Shown here: positions 51,868-60,771 of the stretch, piece after piece
Position numbering within the stretch: the stretch's first letter is position 1
Layout of the letters: the number at the start of each line of letters is the position of its first letter
NCBI RefSeq assembly: GCF_052056915.1
Contig: NZ_CP195119.1
Span: forward strand, 1 to 64,000
DNA from: MTP4 sp052056915
Lineage (GTDB): Archaea > Halobacteriota > Methanosarcinia > Methanosarcinales > Methanosarcinaceae
Reading direction: 5' to 3'
DNA length: 64,000 nt
The notes under the pieces: generated by a model
Told to the model about the DNA's origin: nothing
What the model saw: the letters and a program-made list of their open reading frames with translations, nothing else
Databases searched by the model: none
Translations under genes and position numbers: made by a program

Positions 51868-54438
51868 CTACCCGATGTCCTTGAACGTGATTTTAAAAGT
51901 GGAACCGGCACCGTTTTCAAGTTCGATGCTCCCTTCGATCTGGTCAACGAGAGCATTTACAAGTTGCAAGCCCAGGGAATCGTTTTCTTTAAGGTCGGTC
52001 CCTTCCGGAAGGCCTACCCCGTTATCCGAATAAATAAGGGTATAAAGCTGCTCTTTTTCGGAATCCCTGCCGTCCTTTTCAGGAACCGAAACCCCGCACT
52101 CCCCCTCTTTTCCCGGAGCCGGCTCGCATTTGAGAGAAATCAGGATTTCTCCTTCCCTCTTCTCAGGGAAGGCATATTTCAGGGAATTGGAGAAAAGTTC
52201 ATTGAGGACTATACCCAGGGGAATAGCCGTGTCTATCCCGAGGTAAATATTTTCCATGTCCATGTGAAGTTGAATTTTCTTGTCTCCCACACTGTATGAC
52301 CTGAGAAGTTCCGTGCTTAATTTCCGGAGGTAATCCACAAAATCGATGCTTTCCATATCTCCAGATTTATAAAGTTCCTCGTGGATAAGGGACATGGAGA
52401 TAACGCGGTTTTCACTTTCTTGAAAGGCCTTGACGACCTTTTCGTCTTTGAACTTATCTGCCTGAAGGTTGAGCAGGGAGGAAACCACCTGGAGGTTGTT
52501 TTTTATCCGGTGGTGGGTTTCCTTCATGCGGATTTTCTCTGCTGTTGCGAGAGCTTCCTCTGCAGCTTTCCTCTCGGTAATATCGTAAATAGAACCCTGA
52601 ATGAACATGATTTCCCCGGAGGGACCGCAAATATTATGGACAATGTCGTGGACCCACCTTATCTCCCCGTCCTTTCGCCGGATCCGGTATTCATGTTCAA
52701 GGATGCATTCAAGGTCGGATTTAATTTTTTCCCTGTTTTCAAGGATCATCTGCCGGTCTTCCGGGTCAACGGATTCGAGCAATCTCATTCCGCCTGAAAG
52801 AAAATCTTCTTCCCTGTACCCGCTGATTTCTTCCACGGCTCCATGTACGAAGATGGGATCGAAATTCATATCAAGTTTAAAGGCTATCCCCTTGAAGTTC
52901 TGTAAAAATGACCGGTAGCGCTCTTCACTTTCTTTCAGTTTTTCCGAGGCGATTTTTATCCCGGTAACGTCTTTCATTACACCGAGAGCTCTGCAGACCT
53001 TTCCGTCCTCATCCCTCTGGTAGACCCCTTTGTTTTCCACGAAAAAGTAGCTCCCATCCTTTCGCCGGAACCTGAACTCTTCATGGAACTTTTTCCCGCT
53101 TTTCCAGCATTTCCTTAGTTCTTTCTGCACTCTTCTGCGGTCTTCAGGGTGAATATGTTCCAGCAAGTCATAGTAATCGAAATTCTGGATTTCTTTGTAG
53201 CTGTAGCCCGTAAGCTCCTGAACCGCTCCCGCCCATTCGACATTGCTGTTCCTGAGATCCAGGTCATAGATCAGCTGTCCTGTCTGTTCCGCAATAATCC
53301 GGTACCTTTCCTCGCTCTTTTGCAAGTGTTCTTCGGCCCGCTTACGTCCGGTGATGTCCAGCATCACTCCCACAAGCCCTTCTACTGTCCCGGAAAGGTC
53401 CTTGTAAGTGGCTTTATTGAGGAAAAAGTCCCGCTCCACCCAGTCACTGCACATTACTTTTGATTCATAAAACTGGACTCCCCCCTTCCGCAACAGCTGC
53501 CCGTCCATTTTTTTATAAACCGCTCCCAGTTCTATGGGGATTTTTTCTTTGAGTTCGTCTATCGAATGGCCGATAACTCTTTCCTTTGGGAGGTCCATAA
53601 TCCTTCTGGCAAAAAGTTCGTTGCAACCCCTGTAGATACCTTCCTTGTCCTTGTAGAAAACAGGAGCCGGAATGGCATCAAGAAGGTTTTCCAGGAAATT
53701 TACTTTGTACCGGAGGGCTTCTTCCATTTCTTTCCGCTCAATGGTTTCCGAAATCAAAACCGAAACGGAATTAAGGAAGTATGTGTCCTCCTTTGTGAAA
53801 TTCCTTTTTTCCTTGCTGTGAACCGATATTAACCCGAAAGGCTTTTCCCTGCTCCCGATCAGGACACTCATCCCGCTGGCCTTTAAGCCTGCTTTCTTTT
53901 TAAGCATAGTCCCGACCTCCTCTTTCCAGCTAACTCCGGCACCAAGGCGGAAGCTCCCATAGGGCAAAAGTTTCAGGATTTTGCAGTATTCGACCTCAAG
54001 GGTGGAGGCAACCAGGGATGTGGTTTCTTTTATCATGTCTTCCAGATCCGGGACCTTGAGAGCCAGTTCCCCCAGTCTGGAAAGAGCTTCATGCTGCCGG
54101 TCTCGCATTCGCAGTTTTTCTTCCGTCTGCTTCAGAGAAGTGATGTCTGACCCGTAGATAACTGCATACTCGCCCCCTTCCGGGGAGGTGAACGTGATTG
54201 AATATACTTTTTTTCCTGCTCGTAATTCCATTTTTTTCGGTTTCTTCTGGAATACCACATTTTGGACAATTTTTCCGATATCGGAAGGAAGTTTCTCTCC
54301 GGCACGGAGATTCCAGAATTCGAGTAAAGTTTCACCTGTCCGGTTTGCATAGAGAACCGTTCCGTCGTTTCCGGTCCTGAGAATAAGGTTAGGGCTGTTT
54401 GCAAGAAATTCTTCCATCCAGTTCTCTTCTTTTTCCAC
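51868..54438 (-). CDS. PAS/GAF sensor histidine kinase (HisKA_2 type)
   Basis: An 856-residue protein without membrane segments. It starts with a PAS-like region (NLILRTGNDGTVLYANRTGE), then a GAF-like domain (about 115-235), and three further PAS domains with PAC-type DIT motifs. The H-box is KETHHRIKNNLQVVSSLLNL (about 640), followed by an HATPase_c domain (IVLNELFSNSLKYAF, YSDNGVGLPE, LGLQLVNALV). A GTG start is assumed from the frame; an internal ATG eight codons later (MEEFLANSP) is an alternative, and no strong ribosome binding site separates them. It is a paralogue of the kinase at 0.9-2.8 kb, which shares the MEEFLA start and N-terminal sequence. No response regulator is next to it. 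Confidence 0.9.
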   Translation of the reverse strand: MEKEENWMEEFLANSPNLILRTGNDGTVLYANRTGETLLEFWNLRAGEKLPSDIGKIVQNVVFQKKPKKMELRAGKKVYSITFTSPEGGEYAVIYGSDITSLKQTEEKLRMRDRQHEALSRLGELALKVPDLEDMIKETTSLVASTLEVEYCKILKLLPYGSFRLGAGVSWKEEVGTMLKKKAGLKASGMSVLIGSREKPFGLISVHSKEKRNFTKEDTYFLNSVSVLISETIERKEMEEALRYKVNFLENLLDAIPAPVFYKDKEGIYRGCNELFARRIMDLPKERVIGHSIDELKEKIPIELGAVYKKMDGQLLRKGGVQFYESKVMCSDWVERDFFLNKATYKDLSGTVEGLVGVMLDITGRKRAEEHLQKSEERYRIIAEQTGQLIYDLDLRNSNVEWAGAVQELTGYSYKEIQNFDYYDLLEHIHPEDRRRVQKELRKCWKSGKKFHEEFRFRRKDGSYFFVENKGVYQRDEDGKVCRALGVMKDVTGIKIASEKLKESEERYRSFLQNFKGIAFKLDMNFDPIFVHGAVEEISGYREEDFLSGGMRLLESVDPEDRQMILENREKIKSDLECILEHEYRIRRKDGEIRWVHDIVHNICGPSGEIMFIQGSIYDITERKAAEEALATAEKIRMKETHHRIKNNLQVVSSLLNLQADKFKDEKVVKAFQESENRVISMSLIHEELYKSGDMESIDFVDYLRKLSTELLRSYSVGDKKIQLHMDMENIYLGIDTAIPLGIVLNELFSNSLKYAFPEKREGEILISLKCEPAPGKEGECGVSVPEKDGRDSEKEQLYTLIYSDNGVGLPEGTDLKENDSLGLQLVNALVDQIEGSIELENGAGSTFKITFKDIG

Positions 54439-54787
54439 ATTTTTTTTATCCGCAAAGTCTATACCAGACCCTCCCCTGTTTTGTATTTATTTATATCTAG
54501 TTTAATTATTTATTATTTGTTAACGGCGAATACTTTTCATCCCCGGAACTGTAGAACTCTCATCCAAAAATTACACCCCTATGTATGTGAAAATACGAAT
54601 ATATAACTATAGTATCATTTTAAAAGTTATGATTCCGTGAATTATATATAAAAAACCGGTATCATGGGGAATATAGTCTGAGAACTCCGGCGAGTAGCCG
54701 CCCGGAAAAATCCCCGGGACTTTCCTGCGAATTTCAGGAAAGGGTTCCGCATAAAGCTGTAAACGTTTTAAGGAAAAGGTGTCTGTC

Positions 54788-54973
54788 ATGGAAGATTTTA
54801 ACCAGCTCAAAAGGAAACTCGACGACATGGAAAATTCCGAACTTGCCGAGTACGTCATGAAAAAATACCCTGAAAACCAGGAACTCTGGTACGGGTCCAA
54901 AAAGATTATAGTCAGGAAAGTCCTGAATTTCGAAAGAAACCTGATGAATGAAAAGGAAGCCACTGGCCAGTAA
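54788..54973 (+). CDS. Small hypothetical protein, 61 aa
   Basis: A charged helical protein beginning MEDFNQLKRKLDDMENSELA and ending in a basic stretch (KKIIVRKVLNFERNLMNEKE). The ATG at 54788 is preceded by AAGGAAAAGGTG, with GGTG seven bases upstream; an in-frame GTG at 54779 is an alternative. No domain is recognised. It lies alone between two kinase genes, opposite strand. I consider it a probable real gene because of the ribosome binding site and the balanced codon use. Confidence 0.55.
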   Translation: MEDFNQLKRKLDDMENSELAEYVMKKYPENQELWYGSKKIIVRKVLNFERNLMNEKEATGQ

Positions 54974-55153
54974 GCTACTCTCCGCAAGCTTTCCTTATTT
55001 TTTGTTTTTTAGCTTCCTGTTTTTTGGTCTTTTCTTTAATTTCTTGCTTTAACAGCATTTCTAATAGGTCAGAGCGTTCCTAATACTACTTCTAACGCAG
55101 CTTCAACTATAGTCAAGGACTCAAATTCCTTCCCCAATCTCAAGTTGAAGTTA

Positions 55154-55257
55154 ACCACAGAAAGCACGGAAAACACGGAATAAAGGAAATAGGGGCACAA
55201 TCCTTCCGTGCTTTCCGTGTATTCCGTGTATTCCGTGTATTCCGTGTATTCCGTGGT
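55154..55257. repeat. 10-bp microsatellite with an inverted partner
   Basis: Five near-identical 10-base units TTCCGTGTAT run from about 55204 to 55254. Upstream, 55154-55180 (ACCACAGAAAGCACGGAAAA) is the reverse complement of the outer units, so the whole can fold into a long imperfect hairpin with a loop of about 25 bases. Confidence 0.8.
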
Positions 55258-55683
55258 TCTTTTGATGTCCTTTTCCACGTTTCAGTTTCCGGAATACCAG
55301 GTATCTACTTTCATGTCTGACGAAAACTGCACTGACGAAAACTGCATTTTAATCCCATTATAATTTTTAAAGCTATGAAAAAATCTCCTGTCGCAGGCAA
55401 AGTCTCCGGGTCCTTTCCAGACCCCGTCACTCTTGGTGAATCCACAGAGTTTGGGCTTTATATCAGCAGGGGTATATACTAATTTGTCAGGGAACAGTGA
55501 AACCCGTTGGCCATTCTCCGGTCAGCGTCGGTTTTAACCTTGAAATGATCAGAGGTTCAAGAAAGTAAATAATCGGGAATAAAATATATGTGAGCAGATC
55601 TGCCCCCTCCTGACGTAGTGGGAAAAGAAAACGGAGGGCATATAGCGGAAATCTGGACATACGGGATAAGAACCTCAATGCCG

Positions 55684-55882
55684 GGATATGAGTTGGGACT
55701 CATCAATGAAGAAGCCGGCAGTATAAGCACAAATGGATATGAGTTGATGAGCCGGGAACTCATCAGCAGAAAAACAGCAGCTAAACGTAAATAGGATATG
55801 AGTTGGGAACTCACCAACAAAAAAACGGCAATAGTAAAACGGCAATAGTAAAAAATGGGATATGAGTTGGGAACTCACCAAT
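55684..55882. repeat. Four-copy repeat with GAGTTGGGAACTC palindrome
   Basis: Units starting GGATATGAGTTG occur at 55684, 55735, 55794 and 55858, with spacing of 51, 59 and 64 bases. The best copies read GGATATGAGTTGGGAACTCA, in which GAGTT and AACTC pair. CACCAA(C/T)AAAA follows in the last two copies. Non-coding. Confidence 0.8.
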
Positions 55883-56135
55883 AAAATACGAAAGTCCGAA
55901 AAATCTGCTGGGATTTAATTAAACTGACACATGAAAGTTTAAAGCCCTTCAAAAGGGAAGGCCCCATACGAGAGGAAAACCTATTATCAAAAAAGGGGAG
56001 GCGTATCCGATTCAAGCAACCCCTTTAAAAAGAAAAACCAGCGTGTAAAAAGTATCCCGCAGATTTTACCCATCTATTTTTTGATTCAGGGCTTAATATC
56101 ACCCGTTTGAAAATTACTATACTCTTTCCGGTAAA

Positions 56136-56540
56136 TCAGGATTTTTTTTCCTGCTTCTTTTTTTCCACCGCGTGCCTTTGAAGCGCCATTTCGATACTGC
56201 TGTGCAGGTCTTTTTCTTCAAAAGGTTTGACGATATAGCCGAAAGGTCCCGTTTGCTTTGCCCGCTCAAGAAGCTTGCTGTCGGAATATGCGGAGAGGTA
56301 GACCACGGGGAGGTCGAAACGTTTTATGATTTCCCGGGCGGCTTCGATCCCGTCAATGTTTCCTTTCAACATGATATCCATAAGCACAAGGTCCGGAAAG
56401 GTACTTTCGGCTTTGCTGATAGCATCTTCTCCTGAAGAGGCTATTCCCATGACCTGGTACCCCAGGCTCTTAAGCATTTTTTTAATGCCCATGGCGACTA
56501 TATGCTCGTCTTCGACGACAAGAATCCTTCCTTCGGTCAT
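56136..56540 (-). CDS. Single-domain response regulator (CheY-like)
   Basis: A 134-residue receiver domain: acidic pocket VVEDEH, phosphoacceptor Asp in LVLMDIML, Ser/Thr position LSAYSD, and the conserved Lys in GYIVKPFEEKDL. There is no output domain, only a short lysine-rich tail. It is the natural partner of the preceding sensor kinase. The ATG at 56540 is selected because AAGGAG lies six bases upstream; an ATG five codons earlier overlaps the kinase stop as ATGA. Signal output is unknown. Confidence 0.9.
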   Translation of the reverse strand: MTEGRILVVEDEHIVAMGIKKMLKSLGYQVMGIASSGEDAISKAESTFPDLVLMDIMLKGNIDGIEAAREIIKRFDLPVVYLSAYSDSKLLERAKQTGPFGYIVKPFEEKDLHSSIEMALQRHAVEKKKQEKKS

Positions 56541-56551
56541 TGTAAACTCCT

Positions 56552-59083
56552 TCATAATTTTGTCCTGTACTTCAACTCCTTGAACCAGATGAAGAATTCG
56601 GTTCCTCCTTTACTCGTGTCAAGCCTGATTTCACCTTCGATCTGGTCAACAAGGGAAACCACCAGCTGAAGACCCAGGGAATCCGTGTCCCTGAAATCGA
56701 GGTCTTCCGGGAAACCCACACCGCTGTCTCTGACATCAAGTAAAAAGTACTCTTCAGGATTTTCAGCCGTACGGTTTTCATCCCTTTTCAGGCTGATGTT
56801 GATCTCTCCGCTGTCTTTTTCCGCAAAAGCGTGTTTCAGGGAATTTGAGACCAGCTCGTTGATGATGATTCCCAGAGGGACTGCCGTATCCATCCCGAGG
56901 AAGATCCTGTCCACGTCAAGTTTCAGACTGATATTTCCGTTTCGAATGGAATAAGACTGGAAGAGGTAATTGGTAAGGTTCCGGATGTAGTCTGCAAAGT
57001 CCACGCTTACCATGTCCTCGGACTGGTAAAGCTTTTCGTGGACCAGGGCCATGGACTTGACCCGGTGCTGGCTGTCCTTAAAAGCCCCGATTACTTTCTC
57101 GTCCTCGAAGTTCCCGGATTCCAGATAAAGCAGGGTTGAAATTACCTGAAGGTTGTTCTTAATCCGGTGATGGATTTCTTTTTTCCGGACTTCTTCAATC
57201 AGGAGCAGGGCATCCTCAGCCTTCTTATGCTCTGTGATATCCAGGATGACACCCTGCAGGTGAACCCCGCCCTTCAGGTCCCTCTGAACAAAGGTCCTCT
57301 CATCAACCCAGCGCAATTCCCCGGATTTAGTGAAGATCCGGTATTCCAGGGAATAAGCGTCCGAACCTGACTCCACGTTCCTTTCCAGTTCGGATTTTAC
57401 CATCTTGAGGTCATCCGGGTGGATTATATCCCCGTAAAGGACGCGCTGAGAAGTGAAATCCTCAACCTCATACCCAAACCGGGTGACGTTTTTAGAAACG
57501 AACTCTGCGGGCCACTTATCTTCGTATTTCCAGAGGAAAGCAACCACAGGGCTGTTATTGACAACCCTTTCCATATCTTCTTTCAGCTTGTTGGACTGCT
57601 CAAGCTCCATTGCGTAAGCCAGCAGGGCTTTTTCAGCTTCCCTGCGCTCGGCCGTGGCCCTGCCCAGGGAACGGCGGGCTTCTTCTATCCCGTCGGTCAG
57701 GAGCTTGAAGTCTCCCTGCCCATGGACCCTGACCGGATGTTTGAAATCGTTATCCTGGAAGGCGGTGAGGACCGCATTCGAGTCATCGATTATTGTGTTG
57801 AGGGTCTCGGAGAACTTGTCAAGGGTATCCCCGAGTTCCCTGAACTCGCCCTCGACATCCAGGTTGACCCTTTCTTTCAGTTCCCCTTCCGCAAGGGCAT
57901 TGGTCACCCTCATGGTTTCCCGGATAGGGACGATTACCGCGTCAAGGATCTTATTCAGGCCCCGCGGGATTTCCCGGAAGTCAACTTCCACATCGGTATC
58001 TGCCCTGCTGTTGAGTTTTCCTTTTACCGCATCATCAGCGATGCAGCTGAACCCTTCAACAATTTCATCAATCGGCCTTGTAATGGACCGGGCGATCATC
58101 CAGGCAAGGGCGGCCATGAAGAGGATCGAGACAGCCGAGATTATGAGCAGCCTGTTCCTGAGGGCTGTCACCCCGGCCAGCATTTCCTCTTTAGGGATGA
58201 CCAGGACGAATGCGGAGTTTCCCGTTTCCACGGGCTCGTAGAACATTACAACGGTTTTCCCGGTTGTAGGGTCCGTGGTCTCCAGATGCCCTCCCACCCC
58301 GTTTTTAATGTCCTTGCTGGCTTTCTCCAGGTCCCCTCCCCCAAAGTCATGGAGGCCTTTTTCCCCTATCCAGTCCTTATGGGTAGGGTGGGAAAGAAAT
58401 GTCCCTGTGTTGCTCACCATAAAAGCATAGCCCGTATCAAAGGTCCTTACCTCGCTGACTACCTCGTCCACGTATTCCAGGGACACGTCCACTCCCCCTA
58501 TCCCGACGAACTCTCCGTCTTTAAAGATCGGGGAGACATAACTCATCATGAACACGCCTTCGTAGTAATAGGGCTCTGTAAGCAAATCTCCTTTCGTTTC
58601 CTTCGGAAGCTGGTAATAGTCCGAGTGCTCGTAGTGGAGCAGCGGGTCCAGGACAATCGGCCCGCTCATTTTGTTCCAGTAAGGAACGAACCTGCCCGTG
58701 GAATCATGGCCTGAACCATTTACGAACTCAGCGTCCTTCCCGTCAAAGGCATTTGGTTCATAAGCTACGTATGTTCCCAGAAGGTCGGGGTTTTCAATAA
58801 GCAGGTTTTTCAGGATACCCAGGACTTCTTCCCTATCCGAAGCCTCATAGCTGTCCATGGTGTTGGAAATCGTCTTTGCTATGGCAAAGTTGGCTTTCAT
58901 GTCCGCATCGAACTTGTTCGCATAATTGGCGGACATTTCTACCGACTGCTGGTATGCCAGCTTTTCTTCCTGGGAGGTAACCGTGGAGATGATAACCCCC
59001 ATGGAAGCTGCCAGAACCAGCAAGACCCCGATTACGATGTAAAGGATCAGTTTGGTTTTTAGTGGGACATCCTTGAATCTCAT
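56552..59083 (-). CDS. Membrane sensor histidine kinase with dCache, HAMP and PAS domains
   Basis: An 843-residue membrane kinase. A first transmembrane helix (about 10-32, LILYIVIGVLLVLAASMGVI) and a second (about 312-332, LLIISAVSILFMAALAWMI) frame an extracellular dCache-like sensor with PYYYEGVFMMSYVSPIFKDG and GGVDVSLEY. HAMP-like segments follow (ARSITRPIDEIVEG), then a PAS domain with PAC motif DIT, the H-box KEIHHRIKNNLQVISTLLYL (about 637), and HATPase_c (IIINELVSNSLKHAF, VRDSGVGFPE, LGLQLV). The gene is directly followed by its receiver protein. It senses an external small molecule; which one cannot be told. Confidence 0.92.
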   Translation of the reverse strand: MRFKDVPLKTKLILYIVIGVLLVLAASMGVIISTVTSQEEKLAYQQSVEMSANYANKFDADMKANFAIAKTISNTMDSYEASDREEVLGILKNLLIENPDLLGTYVAYEPNAFDGKDAEFVNGSGHDSTGRFVPYWNKMSGPIVLDPLLHYEHSDYYQLPKETKGDLLTEPYYYEGVFMMSYVSPIFKDGEFVGIGGVDVSLEYVDEVVSEVRTFDTGYAFMVSNTGTFLSHPTHKDWIGEKGLHDFGGGDLEKASKDIKNGVGGHLETTDPTTGKTVVMFYEPVETGNSAFVLVIPKEEMLAGVTALRNRLLIISAVSILFMAALAWMIARSITRPIDEIVEGFSCIADDAVKGKLNSRADTDVEVDFREIPRGLNKILDAVIVPIRETMRVTNALAEGELKERVNLDVEGEFRELGDTLDKFSETLNTIIDDSNAVLTAFQDNDFKHPVRVHGQGDFKLLTDGIEEARRSLGRATAERREAEKALLAYAMELEQSNKLKEDMERVVNNSPVVAFLWKYEDKWPAEFVSKNVTRFGYEVEDFTSQRVLYGDIIHPDDLKMVKSELERNVESGSDAYSLEYRIFTKSGELRWVDERTFVQRDLKGGVHLQGVILDITEHKKAEDALLLIEEVRKKEIHHRIKNNLQVISTLLYLESGNFEDEKVIGAFKDSQHRVKSMALVHEKLYQSEDMVSVDFADYIRNLTNYLFQSYSIRNGNISLKLDVDRIFLGMDTAVPLGIIINELVSNSLKHAFAEKDSGEINISLKRDENRTAENPEEYFLLDVRDSGVGFPEDLDFRDTDSLGLQLVVSLVDQIEGEIRLDTSKGGTEFFIWFKELKYRTKL

Positions 59084-59317
59084 GATGGGTTCAATCCTGT
59101 GTTTTTCGGCCTGCTGTGAAGGAGTAAGGGGAAGGACGAATAAAGGGGAAGGTTAAAGGGATGGAATAAAGGGATGGAATAATGGAATAAAGGAAGATGA
59201 AGGTAATAACTCTCGAGTAAAACCCGAATTTGGACTTCTCCTTTTACTGGATTAGCAGGGACCACTTAGGGATGATTCTTCTTTATTTTCCATTTCTTCT
59301 TGAAAACACCCGCATTC

Positions 59318-60103
59318 TCAGGCATCTGATACTTTCCGGGTTTCTTTCCGGTAATGCATGAACAGTTCCCTGCCCCATTCCAGGGCACTTGCATCAAAGC
59401 TCATGATTTTACTGTGGTCATATTTCCCCTGCTTATCGAAGAGGCAGAGGTACATGAAGCGGTCCGTGATGGCAAGGGTTGGCAGTCCCGGCTTTTCGCT
59501 GCAGACTTCCAGCTGTGTATTTCCCGCATTAATGATGGTCTCAAAATCTCCCTTGCACTCGTTTTTCATCCGGTCAAGCACAGGTTCGGTAACCACTATT
59601 GACATTTCAACCCCGCTTTCCGCAAGTTCCGAGTACAGGGAAGGGTAGAGTGGGTGGTAATAGGAAACCAGGGTAAGGATTTTCCCGGCTTTTTTCAGGT
59701 TTTCCGTAAACTCCCTGGGAAGATCGAACATGTGGTTAAGGTCGGGTTCGATAAGCATGCATTCCCCAAGTTCCCCGAGCCTCAGGAAAAGATTTTCAGG
59801 AAGGATGCTAAGGTCCCTGCTAGCCCAGTATTCCCGGTTATCCTCAATAACCTCCAGCGTATTAAGAAGGGGGAGCATGTTCCCGACAATAAGCCTGCCG
59901 ATTTCAGAAAGCTCGTAGGAATCCTCTTCCTGGACGACCAGTTCATCTTTCAGCAGGATTTTTACCTGGGGAGTCATGGCTTTGGAGGTCACGTTCAGGG
60001 ACGTTTTGATCTGTCCCATATCCCTTGGACCCTCCATCAACAGAAGGAGCAGGTTTTTCCTTTTCTCGGAAAGCCAGAGTGTATCACATAACGAAGAGCT
60101 CAT
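59318..60103 (-). CDS. Winged-helix transcription regulator of the FilR1/Msr type
   Basis: A 261-residue protein. Residues 1-65 form a winged helix (LSEKRKNLLLLLMEG and TSKAMTPQVKILLKDELVV). Residues about 115-250 fit the methanogenesis regulator FilR1 middle domain, with EFTENLKKAGKILTLVSYYH and VTEPVLDRM. Regulators of this family (Msr proteins) control methyltransferase genes in Methanosarcina. It is divergent from the mtbC gene by about 670 bases, so control of mtbC is plausible but not shown. Starts with ATG; a TATA-like stretch lies upstream at 60120-60145 on the minus strand. Confidence 0.85.
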   Translation of the reverse strand: MSSSLCDTLWLSEKRKNLLLLLMEGPRDMGQIKTSLNVTSKAMTPQVKILLKDELVVQEEDSYELSEIGRLIVGNMLPLLNTLEVIEDNREYWASRDLSILPENLFLRLGELGECMLIEPDLNHMFDLPREFTENLKKAGKILTLVSYYHPLYPSLYSELAESGVEMSIVVTEPVLDRMKNECKGDFETIINAGNTQLEVCSEKPGLPTLAITDRFMYLCLFDKQGKYDHSKIMSFDASALEWGRELFMHYRKETRKVSDA

Positions 60104-60372
60104 TTCGATCAGATTTTATACTTACTATTTATAAAAATATTGTGCATTTTATGAGATTCCGGTCCCGGACTCCAATAAAGCAACAATAAGCAGAGGGATA
60201 AAGGTACGAGGAAGTGAAACTTCTCCACATCCTGTATACTATACTGAATACCCTGTGTACCATATCCAATATACTGTACTTTGAACAGATCTTTCTATAT
60301 TGTACCCCGAAAAGGTCTACTCTAATTATTCAAGCATTTCCATATATACTAATCTCCCGCGTATGGCCAACC

Positions 60373-60426
60373 TCTTGCGCCATGCCAATCCTTTGCGCCG
60401 TGCTAATCCTTTGCGCTATACCAGCC
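60373..60426. repeat. 18-bp tandem repeat, three copies
   Basis: Units 60373-60390, 60391-60408 and 60409-60426 resemble CTTTGCGCCGTGCTAATC. The third has changed at several positions. Located between the regulator and the mtbC promoter. Confidence 0.75.
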
Positions 60427-60580
60427 CCCTGTGTATATGCGCATAATTAACGTCGTTATCCCCCTGAAGGGATCTGGCACATCTGCCTTCCTGAACCTCT
60501 TTATCCCTGCAAATGCCTTCTGACCTTCCCGGGTACCGGGATAGCGCCCAATTCCCGGCATTCTGGTAAAAACATGAGGG

Positions 60581-60599
60581 GCTAGGCTAAATATTTTTG
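60581..60599 (+). promoter_or_regulatory. Promoter of mtbC, conserved upstream of its pseudogene
   Basis: GCTAGGCTAAATATTTTTG contains a TATA-like TAAATATTTTT. The same 19 bases with one change (GCTAGGTTAAATATTTTTG) lie at 63397-63415, about 212 bases upstream of the decayed mtbC. Here the distance to the mtbC ATG is about 180 bases, giving a long 5' untranslated leader, which is common for methyltransferase genes in Methanosarcina. Confidence 0.6.
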
Positions 60600-60697
60600 A
60601 AAACAAAAAGAAAATCAATCAGGGTTATTCAGATTTCCAGATTATCCCTGTACTTCAGAAAGCCTGACTGTTTCATGACACACAACAGAGGTTGAAA

Positions 60698-60769
60698 ATG
60701 GCAGATGAAAAAGGATCAGCCCTGTCCCTATCAGGAGCAAAACGGTTTTCCTATGAATGGAGGTTTTAA
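60698..60769 (+). CDS. Upstream ORF: putative 23-aa leader peptide of mtbC
   Basis: ATG at 60698 opens a frame reading MADEKGSALSLSGAKRFSYE and WRF, closed by TAA at 60767-60769, two bases before the mtbC ATG at 60772. GAGGTTG lies about six bases upstream of its start, a good ribosome binding site. Both a leader peptide and coupling of mtbC translation are possible. The codons show no clear bias that would prove coding. Confidence 0.4.
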   Translation: MADEKGSALSLSGAKRFSYEWRF

Positions 60770-60771
60770 AA

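Larger units (their letters stand above)
54974..56135. other. 1.2-kb intergenic region with two repeat arrays
   Basis: No credible gene; short frames coincide with repeats. It contains a 10-bp repeat with an inverted partner (55154-55257) and a longer array with GAGTT-GG-GAACTC palindromes (55684-55882). The remaining sequence shows nothing I recognise. Confidence 0.5.
60104..60697. other. Intergenic control region upstream of mtbC
   Basis: Holds an 18-bp repeat (60373-60426) and the mtbC promoter. From about 60470 to 60771 it can be matched piecewise to 63300-63621, upstream of the mtbC pseudogene. A frame of 78 codons at 60214-60450 spans the repeat and is probably not coding. Confidence 0.5.

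Noticed and set aside
57419..58714. 431-codon plus-strand frame inside the dCache kinase
   Set aside because: Antisense of a well-supported sensor kinase; no recognisable features.
60214..60450. 78-codon frame upstream of mtbC
   Set aside because: Composition follows AT-rich and 18-bp repeat DNA; no ribosome binding site; probably non-coding.
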